From assembly GCF_002893765.1 (NCBI RefSeq), contig NZ_CP025938.1, forward strand, positions 3,367,501 through 3,431,500: a stretch of DNA of 64,000 nucleotides, in the 5' to 3' direction. The notes beneath the pieces were generated by a model. It had not been told where the DNA came from. It saw only the letters and a program-made list of their open reading frames with translations, and ran no database searches. Positions 37,949-46,737 of the stretch are shown piece after piece; the stretch's first letter is position 1, and each line of letters opens with the position of its first letter. This stretch comes from Tamlana carrageenivorans. GTDB taxonomy: Bacteria > Bacteroidota > Bacteroidia > Flavobacteriales > Flavobacteriaceae. The position numbers were made by a program, and so were the translations under genes.

Positions 37949-39094
37949 TTAAGATCGTGTTCTTCTTGCCGTCGATCTTGTATTGTTATTAGATTTTCTG
38001 CTGTAATTTTGAGCAGTTCTTTGTTTATTATTATTGTTATTTAATCTAGTTGTTTTAGGTCTTTTTGTATTACCGTTGTTATTTGACTTGTTAACAGCTT
38101 GTTGACTTTTTCTAGAATTGCTATTATATGTACGTGGGTTTTTATTGTTTGGATTTTTTACAACCGCATTATTTTTAGAATTTGTTTTTCTGTAATTGGA
38201 TTGTGTTTTTTTTGAATTTCTTTGAGCTTGTGTTCTTGCAACGTTTTTAGAGTTGTTCCTTGTGGTTTTAGCAGTGCTTCTATTGTTGTGATTTCTGTTT
38301 GCTACGGGTTTTCTGTATGCACTTCTATTAACGGGTCTAATATTTTTACTGCTTCTATATGCCGTTGCGTAAGAGCGATTTCTAGTGATCGCAGCACCTC
38401 TTCTGTTAGCGATTGCAGTTCTTGGTCTGTTATTATTGATAAAAGGTCTGGTGTATCGATATCTTACAGGGCGGTAAAGTGTTCTATACGGTCTGCTGTA
38501 AACAACACAGTAGTTTGGTCTAGGAACACAGTAATACCTATGCCAAGGTCTGTAAATATAACCTCTGTTATATATGTTTATAAAGCCAGATGTATGTATA
38601 AATTGGTTGTGATTATTGTAAAATATGTTTAAGCCACCCACTCTCGATACAAACCCTAAATTGTTGTATGATATATTGGTTGATCCTGCACCTATAATTC
38701 TACCAAAGTCATCATAGTAAATAGGGATATTTTCAATTTGAATAATGGCTCCGTATTCATCATATTGCACGTAGCTGTTGTAATTATATCCAGAATTGAA
38801 GCTAATACTTGTATTTCCAGTGTTTATAGAGATGTTAACGCTTGAATTGTTTCTTAGTAGATTGAAATCGAATTGACCATCAGGGAAAACTGAAAACTCC
38901 ACTTGATTTACAGAAAATATAAATGATTTACCATAATGAGCATAGTTGTATGAATTTGTGGTTATGTCATTACTTGCGTGTGTTTTTGTAATATTTAAAG
39001 TAAAAACAAAGAAGATTAATAACAAGATAGTGTGGTTGCTTTTGTTTATGATGTTCCTAATTTTTTTTCCTGTGTTTTCTGTTTTACTCTTCAT
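37949..39094 (-). CDS. secreted protein with YD-like repeats and an Asn/Arg-rich basic tail
   Basis: The protein has 381 residues. A hydrophobic N-terminal segment (TILLLIFFVFTLNITKTHA) is a probable signal peptide after a basic start. Residues about 105-175 hold four to five irregular repeats of about 17-18 residues with the pattern I-x-Y-x3-G (IYYDDFGRIIGAG, ISYNNLGFVSRVG, IFYNNHNQFIHTSG), recalling YD/RHS repeats. Residues about 200-381 are low-complexity, rich in N, R, S, T and K, and strongly basic. I recognise no family with known function. The basic tail could bind nucleic acid or acidic polysaccharide outside the cell. Confidence 0.65.
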   Translation of the reverse strand: MKSKTENTGKKIRNIINKSNHTILLLIFFVFTLNITKTHASNDITTNSYNYAHYGKSFIFSVNQVEFSVFPDGQFDFNLLRNNSSVNISINTGNTSISFNSGYNYNSYVQYDEYGAIIQIENIPIYYDDFGRIIGAGSTNISYNNLGFVSRVGGLNIFYNNHNQFIHTSGFINIYNRGYIYRPWHRYYCVPRPNYCVVYSRPYRTLYRPVRYRYTRPFINNNRPRTAIANRRGAAITRNRSYATAYRSSKNIRPVNRSAYRKPVANRNHNNRSTAKTTRNNSKNVARTQAQRNSKKTQSNYRKTNSKNNAVVKNPNNKNPRTYNSNSRKSQQAVNKSNNNGNTKRPKTTRLNNNNNKQRTAQNYSRKSNNNTRSTARRTRS

Positions 39095-39293
39095 AACTGA
39101 AAGTTTTATGTGTTGAACATTAGAGAGATTACAAACAGCGTGCCATAAAAAAATGTAGGTGCTTTAGTTGTTTGTTTAAATACTTTAATTTCGAGGATAG
39201 ACAAAGAAAAACAACTTATTATTAAAGGGGTGTTGCACTGGATTAGTTTTTAATCTGAATATTGAATAAAAATAAAAATCTTTTGTTGTTTTT

Positions 39294-40630
39294 CAATAGC
39301 GTCCAAAACGCTTAAAAAGAGAAAGGGATTTTGTATCTCAAAATATTATTTTTGAGTTGCACAACAAAAAACAACCTTTCTCCATGACAAATATAACATT
39401 GTTCTCTCAGATAATCTCCAAATTAGACCGTTCTAGTTTTTCTAAACTTGTAAAAGCCAAGGGAATAGATAAACATCAAAAAGGATTTAATAGTTGGACA
39501 CATTTAGTCTCCATGTTGTTTTGTCAATTTGCAAAAAGTCAATCCGTCCGAGATATAAGTAATGGACTTCGCTCTGCCACAGGAAACCTTAATCATTTAG
39601 GCATACAGAAAGCATCTTCTAAATCAACGATAAGCTATCAAAACAAACATCGAGACTGGACGCTTTATCGAGATTACTACTATGTTCTTTTAAAAAGTTT
39701 TGGACAGCACCCTCACTTAAAACGTGTTAAATTCAAAATTAAATCCAAGATATTTCTATTAGATTCTACAACGATAAGTCTATGTTTAAGTCTCTTTGAT
39801 TGGGCAAAATACAAAACCCACAAAGGAGCTGTAAAAATGCACACCTTGCTTGATTATGATGGTAATTTACCGCACTATGTAAATATTAGCGATGGTAAAA
39901 CAGCAGATAATAAAGGAGCTTACGATATTCCTTTGATTAGCCGTTCGGTTATTGTCGCAGATCGATTTTATAATGATTTTTCGTTACTTAACGTTTGGGA
40001 CAGCAACCAAGTGTTTTTTGTAATTAGGCACAAAGAAAACATCCAATTTAAGAGTATTAAAGAAAAAGAATTGCCAGAAAATAGACATCATCATGTTTTA
40101 AAAGATGAAATCATTGAGCTAACAGGGGCTAAATCAAAAACAAAATACCCAAAGAAGCTACGTAGAATAGCTGTATGGGACGATAAAAATAACCAGGAAA
40201 TAGAACTTATTACCAACCAAATGTCTTGGACAGCAAACACAATTAGCCAACTCTACAAAGCTAGATGGGATATTGAGATATTCTTTAGAGACATCAAACA
40301 ACAGCTACATATTAAATCGTTTATAGGAACTTCTGAAAATGCCGTAATGATACAAATATGGACGGCTCTTATTACTATACTCATCCTAAAAGCCTTAAAA
40401 GCAAATCCAAAATATAATTGGTACTTGTCCAATTTAGTAGCTTTTATAAGACTTAACCTTTTTGTCAAAGTGGATTTGCAAAAATGGATTGATAGCCCTT
40501 TTAACGAGCAGCCTCCCCCCAAACAAAATTATACACAAGGGGTTCTTTTTTGAAAAAGATAAAAAACATGGCTAATTACCAGTAAAATCGTTGACTTTTG
40601 ATTAGATCAAAAATGTTTAGGACAGGATTG
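39294..40630 (+). mobile_element. IS4-family insertion sequence, complete, 1337 bp
   Basis: The ends are defined by imperfect inverted repeats (left 39294-39313, right 40611-40630, sharing CAATnnnGTCCnAAAC). An exact 9-bp direct repeat GTTGTTTTT flanks them at 39285-39293 and 40631-40639. The transposase reading frame is intact. A 9-bp duplication and this length fit the IS4 family. The preserved target duplication suggests a fairly recent simple insertion. The insertion lies between genes and breaks none that I can see. Confidence 0.85.
39384..40553 (+). CDS. IS4-family transposase
   Basis: This 389-residue DDE transposase has an N-terminal domain (about 1-75) of the DUF4372 type with HQKGFNSWTHLVSMLF. 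The catalytic core has first D in LLDSTTISLC, second D in IVADRFYND, and the IS4 signature YKARWDIEIFFRDIKQ, giving Y-(2)-R-(3)-E-(6)-K. Start at ATG 39384; an upstream in-frame TTG at 39357 is less likely. All catalytic residues are present. Confidence 0.92.
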   Translation: MTNITLFSQIISKLDRSSFSKLVKAKGIDKHQKGFNSWTHLVSMLFCQFAKSQSVRDISNGLRSATGNLNHLGIQKASSKSTISYQNKHRDWTLYRDYYYVLLKSFGQHPHLKRVKFKIKSKIFLLDSTTISLCLSLFDWAKYKTHKGAVKMHTLLDYDGNLPHYVNISDGKTADNKGAYDIPLISRSVIVADRFYNDFSLLNVWDSNQVFFVIRHKENIQFKSIKEKELPENRHHHVLKDEIIELTGAKSKTKYPKKLRRIAVWDDKNNQEIELITNQMSWTANTISQLYKARWDIEIFFRDIKQQLHIKSFIGTSENAVMIQIWTALITILILKALKANPKYNWYLSNLVAFIRLNLFVKVDLQKWIDSPFNEQPPPKQNYTQGVLF

Positions 40631-40804
40631 GTTGTTTTTTGTTAATTCATAGGTTTTCATAGTAATTCTTATTGGTTTGTCTAGTTTTTGTAGAGTTCAA
40701 TATTTAGTGAAATTTAAAATTGTTAAGTTTTGGTCTAGAAGTGAAACTTAATCTTAGCTAGTTTTAAAAGTAATTTTATGGTCTAACTAAAAACATTTAA
40801 GATT

Positions 40805-41554
40805 ATGAAAAAAATTACTTTATTATTAATGGCCTTAATTTGTGTACTAGGTACAACAATTGTGGAAGCACAAACTAATTACTCTGTGTCAATGAACGGG
40901 GGTGTTACTTATGCGTCAGATGGAGGTGTGGGTGGACAAGAAAGATTTGCTGGTTACACCTGGAATGGTGTAGGAAATCATGTTTTTAACAATGGAAACA
41001 GAAAAAACATTAGTTTACATATAACGGATTATGATGCGTCTAATCCGAATGTAGGAGATCAGTTGTATATTACTTTTTCGAGAGTAGGGTTTAATAACGG
41101 GTCTTTGGGCTGGGGTAATGATATGGTTACAGATCTGCTAACAGTTACATCTTCGGAGTTTGTTGCAGGAGAAGCTATTGTTACAGTAGATATTCCGGCA
41201 GGTACTGTTCCTGTAGATCAAACGGCTGGTTATGAAAACGGGTATTTATGGGTGCTTCAGATTGTCGGTTCTAATGCTGATGGTAATACTTATATAAACT
41301 ATGTGGTAGATATAGAGGAAGAGATATTAAATGCAAAAAGTTTTAACAAAAATAAATTGTCTGCAATTTATAATGCAAGCACTGAAGCTATTGTAATTAA
41401 TGATATTAATATAGTGGGTGATTATGCGATTTATGATTTAACTGGTCGTAGCGTATTAAATGGCGTTATTTCAAATAAAATTAGTGTTGCTACTTTAAAT
41501 TCTGGGCTGTATATATTGTCTACTGAAAGTGGTACTTTAAAATTTGTTAAATAA
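40805..41554 (+). CDS. secreted protein with type IX secretion (type A) sorting domain
   Basis: This 249-residue protein has a signal peptide (MKKITLLLMALICVLGTTIVEA, then Q). A beta-sandwich-like central domain spans about 24-175. The C-terminal domain of about 70 residues has YNASTEAIVINDI, YAIYDLTGRSVLNG and LNSGLYILSTESGTLKFVK. The last is the type A T9SS sorting signal, which sends cargo across the outer membrane through the gliding-associated type IX system and is then removed. The cargo domain itself is not one that I can name. Confidence 0.85.
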   Translation: MKKITLLLMALICVLGTTIVEAQTNYSVSMNGGVTYASDGGVGGQERFAGYTWNGVGNHVFNNGNRKNISLHITDYDASNPNVGDQLYITFSRVGFNNGSLGWGNDMVTDLLTVTSSEFVAGEAIVTVDIPAGTVPVDQTAGYENGYLWVLQIVGSNADGNTYINYVVDIEEEILNAKSFNKNKLSAIYNASTEAIVINDINIVGDYAIYDLTGRSVLNGVISNKISVATLNSGLYILSTESGTLKFVK

Positions 41555-41601
41555 TTATTAGACAAGTGATTCGGATTTAAACTTGTGATAGTTATTATAA
41601 G

Positions 41602-41637
41602 AAATCTCTAAGATATTTACTCTTGGGGATTTTTTTT
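41602..41637 (+). terminator. terminator after the T9SS cargo gene
   Basis: AATCTCTAAGA and TCTTGGGGATT form a stem with wobble pairs and a T8 tail. Confidence 0.6.
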
Positions 41638-41798
41638 GTTTAATAGAAGAAATGAAAGTTAAATGATTCTTCTCTAAATATATAAGATAGCGAAGTAGTT
41701 TGAAAGCTGTTTAAACAGTTATTTGTTTAAAACGATCTTGTTTTGAAGTGTTATGTAGTATGGTATAAATCCGTATTTTTATCGCATCAATAACCTGT

Positions 41799-42884
41799 AT
41801 GAAAAACAAAGAAATATGTAAAAACTGCGAAAAGCAGTTTAAGAGTTCATTTGATTTTTGTCCGTTTTGCGGGCAACAAGTAAAGGATAGACTGACGGTT
41901 AAGGTCTTATTCTATAATATTATAAATAATTATTTTGCTGTTGATGGACGGTTGATGAAAAGTATTTTTCCTTTATTGTTTAAGCCGGGTTTTTTGGCTC
42001 AAAAGTTTATAGAGGGTAAGCGCTTGCAGTATCTGCATCCAGTCCAAATGTATTTATTTGTGTCTATTCTCTTTTATTTTTTGTTTTCGTTTGTGCAGAA
42101 TGAGCAGGTAAAAAATCTAGATAAACAACTAAAGCATATAGGGCCTAAAGCAAGTTCTAGTATTTCACAAAGCTCAAAAGGAGTTATAGATTCTGTGGAT
42201 ATAAATAGAAACACGTATGATTCTCTTAAAACTGTCGAGCATCAAGGTGCTTTTAAAGATCGGCATGTCATTGCAAATTTTTCAGAAAAGCGATTATCTA
42301 CCATGTTAGATTCTACTAAAGAAGACCATAAGGGAATTCTGAGTTTTGATTTTAATGCAAAACTATTAGATTCATTAATTATTTCTGGAGCACCTAAAGA
42401 AGATATTCTAGTTCATATGGGAATGAGTGATACTCCTGGGTATTTGGAGAAACGGTTTTATACTCAGTCTTTAAGGTTTTATGAGACTAGGAAAGGGGGG
42501 CGGGTTTTACAAACTTTTTATGATACAATCCCTATAGCTATATTCTTTTTATTACCAATTTTCGCTCTAATTCTTAAGTCATTTTATTTTAAAAACAGGT
42601 TGTATGCCGAGTATTTGGTGTTTAGTTTTTATTATTTCTCGTTTATTTATACGGTATTAAGTTTTATGCTAATCGTGTATTTCTTGTTTGAGGTTCCATT
42701 TTGGCTAGATTGGGGTATTCTGTTAATTTTGTTATTGTATTTAATTATTGCTATTAAAAACTTTTATAATCAGTCTTGGTTTTATACCTTTTTTAAAACT
42801 TTAGCCATAAGTTTTATATTTCTGTCCATCGTGATACCAATTACTGTAATTGTTTTAAGTGTTTTTGCGTTTTTGTATTTTTAA
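41799..42884 (+). CDS. DUF3667 family membrane protein with zinc ribbon
   Basis: This 361-residue protein begins with a zinc-ribbon, C7-x2-C10 and C21-x2-C24 (CKNC, CPFCG). The DUF3667 block DGRLMKSIFPLLFKPGFLAQ and GKRLQYLHPVQMYLF leads into the first membrane segment near residue 85-105. A long hydrophilic loop (about 107-240) separates it from four C-terminal segments. Function is unknown. It stands alone, convergent with uvrA, with only three bases between the stop codons. Confidence 0.82.
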   Translation: MKNKEICKNCEKQFKSSFDFCPFCGQQVKDRLTVKVLFYNIINNYFAVDGRLMKSIFPLLFKPGFLAQKFIEGKRLQYLHPVQMYLFVSILFYFLFSFVQNEQVKNLDKQLKHIGPKASSSISQSSKGVIDSVDINRNTYDSLKTVEHQGAFKDRHVIANFSEKRLSTMLDSTKEDHKGILSFDFNAKLLDSLIISGAPKEDILVHMGMSDTPGYLEKRFYTQSLRFYETRKGGRVLQTFYDTIPIAIFFLLPIFALILKSFYFKNRLYAEYLVFSFYYFSFIYTVLSFMLIVYFLFEVPFWLDWGILLILLLYLIIAIKNFYNQSWFYTFFKTLAISFIFLSIVIPITVIVLSVFAFLYF

Positions 42885-42887
42885 AAT

Positions 42888-45677
42888 TTAAAGTTTTTCT
42901 TTTAGGTATTTAGCTATTTCAGACTTGTTGTTTTTAATAAGGTCTTCAGGAGTTCCTGAGGCAACTAAATATCCTCCTTTATCACCTCCGCCAGGGCCTA
43001 AATCAATTATAAAATCAGCGCATTTAATGAGGTCAATATTATGTTCAACAACTATAATAGAATGTCCTTTAGAAATTAAAGCATTAAATGATTTTAAAAG
43101 CTTTTGAATATCATGAAAATGAAGCCCTGTAGTGGGTTCATCAAAAATGAATAAGGCCTTCTCTTTATTGTTGCCTTTTCCTAAAAATGAAGCAAGTTTA
43201 ATACGTTGTGCTTCTCCTCCTGAAAGGGTCGAGGAGCTTTGTCCTAGTGTCACATAGCCTAAACCGACATCCTGAAGAGGTTGAAGTTTGTTTTTAATTT
43301 TTGTTTGTTCGTTAGCTTCAAAAAATTGAATAGCATCATCGATAGTTAGATTTAAAATATCATCAATATTTTTTCCGCCATATGTTACTTCGAGAATTTC
43401 TTTTTTGAATCGTTTTCCTTTACAAGTTTCACATTCTAAATGCACGTCGGCCATAAATTGCATTTCAATGGTTACTTCACCTTCACCTTTACAACTTTCA
43501 CAGCGTCCGCCATCTACGTTAAATGAAAAATGTTTCGGTTGGTAGTTTCTTATATTGCTTAGTTTTTGTTTAGAGAACAGTGCTCGAATGTCATCATAAG
43601 CCTTGATGTAGGTCACAGGATTTGATCGTGATGATCTTCCAATTGGGTTTTGATCTACAAATTCAATATGATTTATGTTGCTGAAATGGCCTTCTAGAGC
43701 AGTAAATTGCCCTGCCTTATCACTAAAATCTGTGAGTTTCTTTTGCACAACAGGATACAATATTTTTTTTACTAATGTGCTTTTTCCGCTTCCTGATACT
43801 CCTGTAACTACGGTAAGCATGCCTAAAGGGAAGCGCACATCGATATTTTTTAGGTTGTTTTCTCTAGCACCCAAAATGTCAATGTAATATTTAGAGGTTC
43901 GTCTGGTTTTAGGAACCTTGATATTTAAAGTACCGTTTAGGTATTTTGCTGTTAGTGATTCAGATTTTAAAATGGTTTTAAAATCCCCTTGAGCAACTAC
44001 CTCGCCTCCTAAAGTTCCTGCTTCAGGACCAATATCAATGATATTATTTGAGGCTTTCATGATATCTTCATCGTGCTCTACGACAATAACGGTATTGCCT
44101 AAATCTCGTAAAGACTTTAAAACAGAAATGAGTTTTTCAGTGTCTTTAGGGTGTAGACCTATACTTGGTTCGTCTAATATATACATGGAACCAACTAAGC
44201 TACTACCTAGGGAGGTAGCTAAATTAATACGCTGACTTTCACCTCCAGAAAGGGTATTTGATTTTCGATTTAAGGTTAGGTAGTCTAGGCCAACGTTAGA
44301 AAGAAATTCTAATCTGTTGTTTATTTCGGTTAGAAGTCGTTTAGCGACTTTTAAATCGTATTCGTTTAATTGTAACTGTTTGAAAAACAAGGCTAGTTGA
44401 TCCAAAGGCGTTTCCACAAGATCAGAAATGGTAGCGTCAGAAATTTTAACGTAATTAGCTTCAGTTCGTAATCGTTTACCTTGACAAGCTTTACATTTTG
44501 TTTTTCCTCGGTAACGAGAAAGCATGACACGATTCTGAATTTTATAAGCTTTAGCTTCAAGTTCGGAGAAAAATGTATTTAGCCCTTCAAAATATTGATT
44601 TCCAGTCCAAATTAATTGTTTCTGATCTTCAGTAAGTTCAAAATATGGCTTGTGAATAGGAAAATCGAATTTATGAGAATGGTTTACAAGTTGGTCTTTG
44701 TACCAGCTCATGCTGTCTCCACGCCATGGGAATATGGCGTTTTCATAAACAGAAAGCCCTGTGTTGGGTATAACAAGGTCTTCGTCTATACCTATAATGT
44801 CTCCGTAGCCTTCACATTTCGGGCAAGCGCCGTAAGGGTTGTTAAAGCTGAATAAATGAATATTGGGTTCTAAAAATGTTAACCCGTCTAATTCAAATTT
44901 ATTACTAAAGTGTCGCTGAGTTTTGGTACTCAGGTTTTCTATAAAACAAGAGCCTTTGCCTTCATAAAATGCTGTTTGAATCGCATCGGCTAGACGATTA
45001 TAGAAATCCTCACTTTCTTTTTTAACAATACGATCAACAACTAAGAAAAAGGTGTCTGACTTAGATATGTTTTCTACTTGATCAATTCTAAATACATCAT
45101 TATTAACCTTTACTCTTGAGTATCCTTGTTGATTAAGTGTTTTTAACTTATCCTCCATGCTGCGCCCTTCCTCTAGGATAATGGGTGCTAGTAGAAGCAT
45201 TTTTTCGTTTTCAGGAAAGGTTTTTATGTATTTTATAACATCTGTAACGGTGTCTTTTTTGACTTCTAACCCAGAAATAGGCGAGTAGGTTTTGCCAATT
45301 CTAGCAAACAAAAGTTTTAGATAGTCAAAAATCTCGGTGGTAGTACCTACTGTTGATCGCGGATTCGTAGAATTAACTTTTTGTTCAATAGCAATGGCAG
45401 GTGCTATGCCTTTAATATATTCTACTTTGGGTTTGTTTAAACGTCCAAGAAATTGCCTAGCATAGCTAGATAAACTCTCCACGTAACGTCTCTGTCCTTC
45501 AGCATACAGGGTATCAAAGGCTAAGCTTGACTTCCCCGAACCCGATAACCCTGTAATTACCACGAGTTTGTTTCTAGGTATGGTGACATCAATATTTTTT
45601 AAATTGTGCAATTGGGCACCTTTTATTATAATATTTTCTTTAGGGTTCTCGTTCTTGGTGATGGATTTCATAGACAT
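42888..45677 (-). CDS. uvrA: excinuclease ABC subunit A
   Basis: This damage-recognition ATPase of nucleotide excision repair (about 929 residues from this start) has two ABC modules. Each has a Walker A motif (TGLSGSGKSSLAFD; TGVSGSGKSTL) and a signature (LSGGESQRINLA; LSGGEAQRIKLA). Zinc modules are visible as CPKCEGYGD with CKACQGKR, and CESCKGEGE with CETCKGKR. Length matches E. coli UvrA (940). The frame extends to ATG 45698, but a TATCTTTG -7 box at 45696-45703 makes the ATG at 45677 or 45671 more likely. Confidence 0.95.
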   Translation of the reverse strand: MSMKSITKNENPKENIIIKGAQLHNLKNIDVTIPRNKLVVITGLSGSGKSSLAFDTLYAEGQRRYVESLSSYARQFLGRLNKPKVEYIKGIAPAIAIEQKVNSTNPRSTVGTTTEIFDYLKLLFARIGKTYSPISGLEVKKDTVTDVIKYIKTFPENEKMLLLAPIILEEGRSMEDKLKTLNQQGYSRVKVNNDVFRIDQVENISKSDTFFLVVDRIVKKESEDFYNRLADAIQTAFYEGKGSCFIENLSTKTQRHFSNKFELDGLTFLEPNIHLFSFNNPYGACPKCEGYGDIIGIDEDLVIPNTGLSVYENAIFPWRGDSMSWYKDQLVNHSHKFDFPIHKPYFELTEDQKQLIWTGNQYFEGLNTFFSELEAKAYKIQNRVMLSRYRGKTKCKACQGKRLRTEANYVKISDATISDLVETPLDQLALFFKQLQLNEYDLKVAKRLLTEINNRLEFLSNVGLDYLTLNRKSNTLSGGESQRINLATSLGSSLVGSMYILDEPSIGLHPKDTEKLISVLKSLRDLGNTVIVVEHDEDIMKASNNIIDIGPEAGTLGGEVVAQGDFKTILKSESLTAKYLNGTLNIKVPKTRRTSKYYIDILGARENNLKNIDVRFPLGMLTVVTGVSGSGKSTLVKKILYPVVQKKLTDFSDKAGQFTALEGHFSNINHIEFVDQNPIGRSSRSNPVTYIKAYDDIRALFSKQKLSNIRNYQPKHFSFNVDGGRCESCKGEGEVTIEMQFMADVHLECETCKGKRFKKEILEVTYGGKNIDDILNLTIDDAIQFFEANEQTKIKNKLQPLQDVGLGYVTLGQSSSTLSGGEAQRIKLASFLGKGNNKEKALFIFDEPTTGLHFHDIQKLLKSFNALISKGHSIIVVEHNIDLIKCADFIIDLGPGGGDKGGYLVASGTPEDLIKNNKSEIAKYLKEKL

Positions 45678-45695
45678 ACAAAGGCAATAATCCTG

Positions 45696-45703
45696 CAAAG
45701 ATA
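45696..45703 (-). promoter_or_regulatory. putative -7 promoter element of uvrA
   Basis: TATCTTTG on the minus strand matches TAnnTTTG and lies 18-24 bases before the preferred start codon. No TTG is found at the -33 position, so support is partial. Confidence 0.35.
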
Positions 45704-45915
45704 CTATAAGTAATTGTACCTAAAAAGAGTATTAGAGTACGAAGAATACTAAAAAAACTTCCGATTATTTTTATATTAGACTTGAATGTTGTTATATTTG
45801 GATTAAATATTCATCAAATAACCCATAATAAGCCTATAGCGTAAAATTACTTTACAAACATTATAACCTCTAGCAACAGAAGTTTATTTCTCTTGCGGAA
45901 CTAAAGTAATTAACT

Positions 45916-46500
45916 ATGCGAAACGAACTTATTACAGATGGCACTCTGGTTAGCAGCTACATAAAAGGTGATGAATACGCCTTAGAAGTCCTTATTTTAA
46001 GGCATAAACAAAAAATCTACAGTTTTATTTATTCTAAAGTTTTCGACAAAGATGTTGCTGAGGATATATTTCAAGACACCTTTATTAAAGTAATACGAAC
46101 CTTAAAACGTGGTGCTTATAATGAGGAAGGAAAGTTTTTACCTTGGGTGATGCGTATTTCACATAATTTGGTGATCGATTATTTTAGAAAAAGTAATAGA
46201 ATGCCAAAATTTGATAATTCTGGTGAGTTTAGCATTTTTTCGGTATTAAGTGATACCAGCTTGAATGCTGAAAAAACGATTATAAAAGAGCAGGTTGAAA
46301 ATGACGTAAGGCGTTTGGTAGATAAGCTTCCTGACGACCAAAAAGAGGTTTTGCTTTTGCGTATCTATAATGACATGAGTTTTAAGGAGATATCTGACAA
46401 AACAGGGGTGAGTATTAACACAGCATTGGGGCGTATGCGTTATGCTTTAATTAATCTTCGTAAAATTATAGATAAGCACAATATTGTTTTAACCAATTAA
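45916..46500 (+). CDS. ECF-type RNA polymerase sigma factor
   Basis: This 194-residue sigma-70 family factor has regions 2 and 4 only. Region 2 holds AEDIFQDTFIKVIRTLKRG and WVMRISHNLVIDYFRKSNR, and region 4 holds LPDDQKEVLLLRIYNDMSFKEIS followed by the helix-turn-helix TGVSINTALGRMRYAL. No anti-sigma gene with a membrane segment follows. The only downstream partner is a 48-residue gene. It is long for an ECF factor because of a 30-residue linker between the regions. Confidence 0.88.
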   Translation: MRNELITDGTLVSSYIKGDEYALEVLILRHKQKIYSFIYSKVFDKDVAEDIFQDTFIKVIRTLKRGAYNEEGKFLPWVMRISHNLVIDYFRKSNRMPKFDNSGEFSIFSVLSDTSLNAEKTIIKEQVENDVRRLVDKLPDDQKEVLLLRIYNDMSFKEISDKTGVSINTALGRMRYALINLRKIIDKHNIVLTN

Positions 46501-46552
46501 GCAATAAATTAATTTTTAAGCCGTTATCTTATTAAATATTTAAATATAAGAC

Positions 46553-46699
46553 ATGGCAAAAATTTACTCTGAAAAATTTATTAACAAGATGGATGATCTT
46601 GAACCGAAAGAAGAAACGGTTAATTTTCTTCTAAGTTATTCTAAGGCTTTAAGTGTTATTAATTGTGAAAAAATGAAGTTCGAAGCGCTTTTAAACTAA
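46553..46699 (+). CDS. small acidic-basic protein downstream of the ECF sigma factor, 48 residues
   Basis: ATG 46553 opens 48 codons beginning MAKIYSEKFINKMDDL, with a helical, mixed-charge composition, one cysteine and no membrane segment. It starts 52 bases after the sigma-factor stop and ends seven bases before a strong terminator, so both are likely on one transcript. Its size and place suggest a regulator of the sigma factor, but no known anti-sigma motif is visible. Confidence 0.55.
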   Translation: MAKIYSEKFINKMDDLEPKEETVNFLLSYSKALSVINCEKMKFEALLN

Positions 46700-46705
46700 G
46701 TATTG

Positions 46706-46737
46706 AAAGTCCTGATTTAAAATCAGGACTTTTTTTG
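46706..46737. terminator. bidirectional terminator, sigma-factor operon and nth
   Basis: AAAGTCCTGATT (46706-46717) pairs with AATCAGGACTTT (46721-46732) and is followed by T residues. The reverse strand reads into A/T as well, and the end of the convergent nth gene overlaps it. Confidence 0.85.

Noticed and set aside
38222..38632. Open frame of 136 codons on the plus strand, rich in Cys, Ser and Val
   Set aside because: It is the antisense reading of the low-complexity Asn/Arg-rich tail on the minus strand; repetitive composition keeps the opposite frame open.
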